DNA of 9,369 nucleotides from SLAN01 sp046545955 (GTDB lineage Bacteria; Spirochaetota; Spirochaetia; DSM-27196; SKKC01), in the NCBI GenBank assembly GCA_046545955.1, contig JBKGYS010000106.1, positions 1 through 9,369 of the forward strand. Direction: 5' to 3'. Below the pieces are notes generated by a model. That model was not told the DNA's origin. It was given only the letters and a program-made list of their open reading frames with translations, and made no database searches. Position numbers and translations under genes: made by a program. Positions 6,476 through 9,369 of the stretch are shown here, piece after piece. Position 1 is the first letter of the stretch. Each line of letters opens with the position of its first letter.

Positions 6476-7501
6476 GTGCAGAACGAGCCGGTTGGAATCA
6501 AAGGAATAGGAACATACATCCCGGAGAAGGTCATGACCTCGGCCGAGCTCGCCGAGGCGACCGGCGTTCCCGAGGATGTAATCCGGGAGAAGTTCGGAAT
6601 TCTTCAGAAACCTGTCCCCGGCGAAGGCGATACGACGAGCGTTATGGGTCGGATCGCCGCCGAACGGGCGATAGAACAGGCGGGGATTTCCCCGGCCGAT
6701 ATAGATCTGATTATCTGGGACGGGGCCCAGCACAAGGACTACCCGTGCTGGCTTGCCGGGTTGCACATTGCCCATGAAATCGGGGCGCATAACGCGTGGA
6801 GCTTCGACATGGAAGCGATGTGCGGGTCCATGATGGCCGCCTTCGACGTAGCGAAGGCGCTCATGCTCTCGAGGCCGAAGACGAAAACGGTGCTCGTCGT
6901 AAGCGGCTACAGGAACGCGGATCTAATCGATCTGTCGGTACCCGAGACCCGATTCATGATGGACCTCGGCGCCGGCGGCGCAGCCGCCGTTCTCAGGCGT
7001 GGATTCGCTGAAAACGTAATCCTCAGTTCCGCCTTTCGCGGCGACGGGTCGTTCAGCGAGGACTGCGTGGTACCGGTCATGGGCGCCGCCAAGTGGCCGC
7101 CCGACCCGGACGACGCGTACGCTGCGCATTTTGTCGTGCGCGACAGCGATGAGTTCAAACGCAAGCTCGGCGAGCGAACGCTTCCGAACTTTTTCGGCGT
7201 TGTGCGCGAAAGCCTCGCCGACAGCGGTATGTCGCAAGAGGATATCGACTATCTCGCTATTCTGCACTTTAAGAGGTCGGCGCACGAGGCGGTGCTGCAG
7301 GAACTGAATGTTGGCGAAGACCAGACTACCTATCTCAACGAATACGGGCACCTCGGACAGAACGATCAACTGCTGTCCATAGAGCTGGGATTGCGCGACG
7401 GGAAAATTGGCCCCGGGTCGAACATTGTCATGGTCGGCGCCGGGCTTGGATTTGTCTGGGCATCCACGGTGGTGAAGTGGGGCCCATGGAAGGGGGAATA
7501 A
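6476..7501 (+). CDS. Divergent KAS III-like condensing enzyme (Cys-His-His)
   Basis: This 341-residue protein has the FabH/KAS III thiolase fold from GIKGIGTYIPEKV at the N-terminus to VGAGLGFVWAS at the C-terminus. The nucleophile is Cys116 (DMEAMCGSM). His264 (AILHFKRSAH) aligns with the catalytic His of PHQAN. The third triad residue, normally Asn in YGNTS, is His292 (EYGHLGQND). Classical family members make acetoacetyl-ACP, while many relatives make or use acyl-CoA in special pathways. The altered site and a non-fatty-acid setting argue against housekeeping FabH. It is only distantly similar to the KAS III-like protein at 4053-5055, so the two are not a recent duplication. It starts at GTG, is first in the rightward operon, and its TAA at 7499 is 6 nt from the dehydrogenase ATG. 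A paired function with the other KAS III is inference. Confidence 0.88.
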   Translation: MQNEPVGIKGIGTYIPEKVMTSAELAEATGVPEDVIREKFGILQKPVPGEGDTTSVMGRIAAERAIEQAGISPADIDLIIWDGAQHKDYPCWLAGLHIAHEIGAHNAWSFDMEAMCGSMMAAFDVAKALMLSRPKTKTVLVVSGYRNADLIDLSVPETRFMMDLGAGGAAAVLRRGFAENVILSSAFRGDGSFSEDCVVPVMGAAKWPPDPDDAYAAHFVVRDSDEFKRKLGERTLPNFFGVVRESLADSGMSQEDIDYLAILHFKRSAHEAVLQELNVGEDQTTYLNEYGHLGQNDQLLSIELGLRDGKIGPGSNIVMVGAGLGFVWASTVVKWGPWKGE

Positions 7502-7507
7502 GCGATT

Positions 7508-8236
7508 ATGAGAGTCGACGGGAAAGTATGTGTGGTAACCGGCGGTGCGCGCGGTATCGGCCGAACGATAGCCGAGCACTTGCGCTCCGGCGGTGCGGAA
7601 ATTGTCTACGCGCTTGACCGCGAGACAAGCGGCTTCTCCGACTTGCCCGAGGGTATCGAGGGAGTCGAGCTCGATGTTACCCAGCCCTCCGAGATCGCGG
7701 CGTTTGTTGAGAAGGTCGTTTCGCAGAAGGGCCGCATCGACGTGCTCGTAAATAACGCCGGTATCACGCGCGACGGACTGGTGCACAAGATGAGCGACGA
7801 GGACTGGGACGCGGTCATAGGCGTGAATATGAAAGGCGTATTCAACATGGCCCGCGCGGTTGGCCCCAAGATGATGGAGTACGGGTCGGGAAGCATTATC
7901 AATATCTCGAGCGTGGTCGGGATCGACGGAAACGTCGGACAGACTAACTATTCGGCGACGAAAGCAGGCGTTATCGCCATGGCAAAGACCTGGGCCAAAG
8001 AGTTCTCACGCAAGGGCGCGGCGGTGCGCGTAAACGCGGTGGCACCCGGTTTCATTAATACGGAAATGATTCAGTCGGTACCGCAGAAAGTCATCGATGG
8101 CATAACCGGCAAGACACCGCTCGGCCGCCTCGGCGAGCCGGCCGAGATTGCCAATACCGTGCAGTTTCTTGCAAGCGACGCATCGAGCTTTATTACCGGG
8201 CAGGCAATCAGGGTCGACGGGGGACTGGTTGTGTAG
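7508..8236 (+). CDS. Short-chain dehydrogenase/reductase, FabG / 3-hydroxyacyl-CoA dehydrogenase-like
   Basis: This 242-residue classical SDR matches FabG and PhaB in length and motifs: cofactor loop TGGARGIG (11-18), NNAG (82-85), Asn107, Ser135 in NISSVVG, and Tyr148/Lys152 in YSATK. The C-terminal IRVDGGLVV is typical. It would interconvert a 3-oxoacyl and a 3-hydroxyacyl thioester. At the end of the second beta strand it has Asp37 (VYALDR), a residue that usually binds the adenosine ribose and favours NAD(H), whereas biosynthetic FabG usually prefers NADPH. This hints at a catabolic or fermentative role, as an inference. The ATG follows the KAS III stop by 6 nt, with a purine-rich AGGGGG at 7491-7496. 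Co-transcription with the KAS III gene is near certain. I give no symbol because FabG and PhaB-like proteins are hard to separate by eye. Confidence 0.9.
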   Translation: MRVDGKVCVVTGGARGIGRTIAEHLRSGGAEIVYALDRETSGFSDLPEGIEGVELDVTQPSEIAAFVEKVVSQKGRIDVLVNNAGITRDGLVHKMSDEDWDAVIGVNMKGVFNMARAVGPKMMEYGSGSIINISSVVGIDGNVGQTNYSATKAGVIAMAKTWAKEFSRKGAAVRVNAVAPGFINTEMIQSVPQKVIDGITGKTPLGRLGEPAEIANTVQFLASDASSFITGQAIRVDGGLVV

Positions 8237-8324
8237 CGCCGGGAAGCCCGCGAGATCCGGCTATTGGAAAAGGAAATCGGACGGAGGCATAGATTGCCGA
8301 CGACGGAAATTGGAGGGAGAGTGT

Positions 8325-9369
8325 ATGAGAAAGACATGTATTTTGCTTATGACGGCGGTGCTCGTCGTGGCTTTCGCCGCGCCGGCGTTCGCCGAAGGGC
8401 AGCAGGAGGCGGTGCCCGGCGTTAGCGACGATGAGATTCTTATCGGAAGCACGCAGGCGCTTTCCGGGCCGGTTGCGTCGATAGGAACGCCGCTCGCCGA
8501 AGGCATGCAGGCGTACTTTGCGCGGGTGAATGAGGAGGGTGGTATACACGGCCGCGAAGTGAACCTCGAGGTCGCCGACGATCAGTTCGACCCGTCGTCC
8601 ACGACAACGTTGACTCGCCGGCTTGTGGAGCGTGACGGCGTATTCGCCATTGTCGGAAGCCTCGGTTCGCCGAACGTGCTCGCGGTAATGGATTATCTCA
8701 ACGACAACGGCGTGCCGTTTGTCTATCAGGGTGGCGGGGCTACCGAGCTAGCCGTTCCGCCGAAAGAATACGTATTTCCGTTTCAGCCCAACTACCTTCT
8801 CGAAGGCAACCTCATGGTTCAGTATATGGTGGAAGAACTCGGCTACGAGCGGCTCGGGGTTATCTACCGCGATGCCGACGACGGACAGAACGCCTACGAT
8901 TCCATGCAGGAGACCGTGGAGCTCTACGATAACGCCGAAATCGTCGAAGCGGTCTCGGTAGAAGCCGACGCTACCGACTTCTCCTCGGCGATCGGACGCA
9001 TGGATAGCGCCGACGTCGACGGGATCATGACGGTCGTGTTCTCACCGCAGACGCAGCAGCTTCTCGAGCAGGCCGACGAGTTTGGTCTCGACGAAACGAT
9101 TCTTCTCAGTTACGCGAACGCGGACCAGACCATTATTGACGGCGTGGGTGCGGATATTATGGATAACGTCCAGACAACCGCGTGGGTGCTCGCCGACTTT
9201 GAAGATCCTGACTTCGAGCCCTGGCAGTGGTACGCCGACTATGTTGACGAGGAAGGTGCAGTCCCGAATGCCTACGGCGTCGCCGGCATGGTCGCAGCCG
9301 AGATCTTTACCGCGGCCGCCGAGCGGGCGGGAAGCGATCTGACTCGCGATGGACTCGTCGAAGCCCCCG
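8325..9369 (+). CDS. ABC transporter substrate-binding protein, branched-chain-amino-acid (LivJ/LivK) type, partial
   Basis: The frame opens at ATG 8325 behind GGAGG (8312-8316, 8-nt spacing) and runs off the window after 348 codons; the family is usually about 370-420 residues, so a small C-terminal part is missing. An N-terminal Sec signal is clear: MRKT, a hydrophobic core, then AFA before EGQQE, giving cleavage near residue 23. There is no lipobox Cys before the mature start. Family marks include ILIGSTQALSGPVASIG near residues 38-54, a typical type I periplasmic fold opening, then VNEEGGIHGREV (68-79) and FAIVGSLGSPN (107-117). The mature part is rich in Asp and Glu. Such proteins feed LivHMGF-type importers of branched-chain amino acids, amides, urea or short acids, and permease and ATPase genes would be expected just downstream. 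It follows the dehydrogenase by 88 nt without a clear terminator, so it probably serves the same regulon. Confidence 0.92.
   Translation, partial: MRKTCILLMTAVLVVAFAAPAFAEGQQEAVPGVSDDEILIGSTQALSGPVASIGTPLAEGMQAYFARVNEEGGIHGREVNLEVADDQFDPSSTTTLTRRLVERDGVFAIVGSLGSPNVLAVMDYLNDNGVPFVYQGGGATELAVPPKEYVFPFQPNYLLEGNLMVQYMVEELGYERLGVIYRDADDGQNAYDSMQETVELYDNAEIVEAVSVEADATDFSSAIGRMDSADVDGIMTVVFSPQTQQLLEQADEFGLDETILLSYANADQTIIDGVGADIMDNVQTTAWVLADFEDPDFEPWQWYADYVDEEGAVPNAYGVAGMVAAEIFTAAAERAGSDLTRDGLVEAP

Noticed and set aside
6923..7786. Minus-strand open frame of 287 codons opposite the second KAS III and SDR
   Set aside because: It spans two real genes and their junction on the other strand, with no family motif, so it is a shadow frame.
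8237..8324. Terminator or promoter between the SDR and the binding protein
   Set aside because: GC-rich partial complementarity (GCCGG with CCGGC) lacks a U-run, and TTGGAA with a poor -10 is not convincing. Only the ribosome site is supportable.
1..9369. CRISPR arrays, tRNA or rRNA genes, insertion sequences
   Set aside because: I found no regularly spaced repeats, no tRNA-like cloverleaf and no transposase. Nearly all sequence is accounted for by metabolic genes.

Overview
The window looks like a chromosomal segment from a GC-rich bacterium, GC roughly in the high 50s percent by eye. I favour a free-living, possibly halophilic spirochaete. The clues are the substrate-binding protein's export signal followed by a Gln/Glu-rich start to the mature protein (AFA-EGQQE), a style I associate with Spirochaeta-like genomes, and its very acidic surface. 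This taxonomic call is an inference, not proven.

Layout. Positions 3-353 (+) hold the tail of a drug/metabolite-type (EamA) permease. It converges on, and overlaps by 38 bp, a RarD-type EamA permease (316-1296, -). Continuing on the minus strand, and read in the order of transcription from 6235 down to 316, there is a same-strand array: a double-domain TetR-family regulator, a KAS III-like condensing enzyme broken by a one-base shift in a G7 run, a 4-hydroxybutyrate/butyryl-CoA:acetate-type CoA-transferase, a short-chain acetyl-CoA acetyltransferase (thiolase), and RarD. The first three genes are packed within 4-24 nt of each other. The last two follow gaps of 116 and 84 nt.

A 240-bp divergent control region (6236-6475) carries a strong sigma-70-type promoter in each direction. 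An imperfect 15-bp repeat, GTGAGARGTGATTCA, lies just downstream of each predicted transcription start. This is the layout expected if the TetR protein represses both itself and the rightward operon. The rightward operon encodes a second divergent KAS III-like enzyme (6476), an NAD-type short-chain dehydrogenase/reductase (7508), and the start of a branched-chain-amino-acid-type ABC substrate-binding protein (8325, cut by the window end).

Together the genes suggest one regulon that imports a small acid or amide-like compound, activates it by CoA transfer, and makes or breaks beta-keto thioesters with thiolase, reductase and two unusual KAS III proteins. The two KAS III paralogues both keep the nucleophilic Cys but depart from the classical Cys-His-Asn triad in different ways (Cys-Thr-Tyr and Cys-His-His). 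They may act as a pair in a reaction that is not ordinary fatty-acid initiation. The substrate cannot be read from the sequence. This divergent cluster, with its duplicated-TetR control, is the most interesting system in the window.
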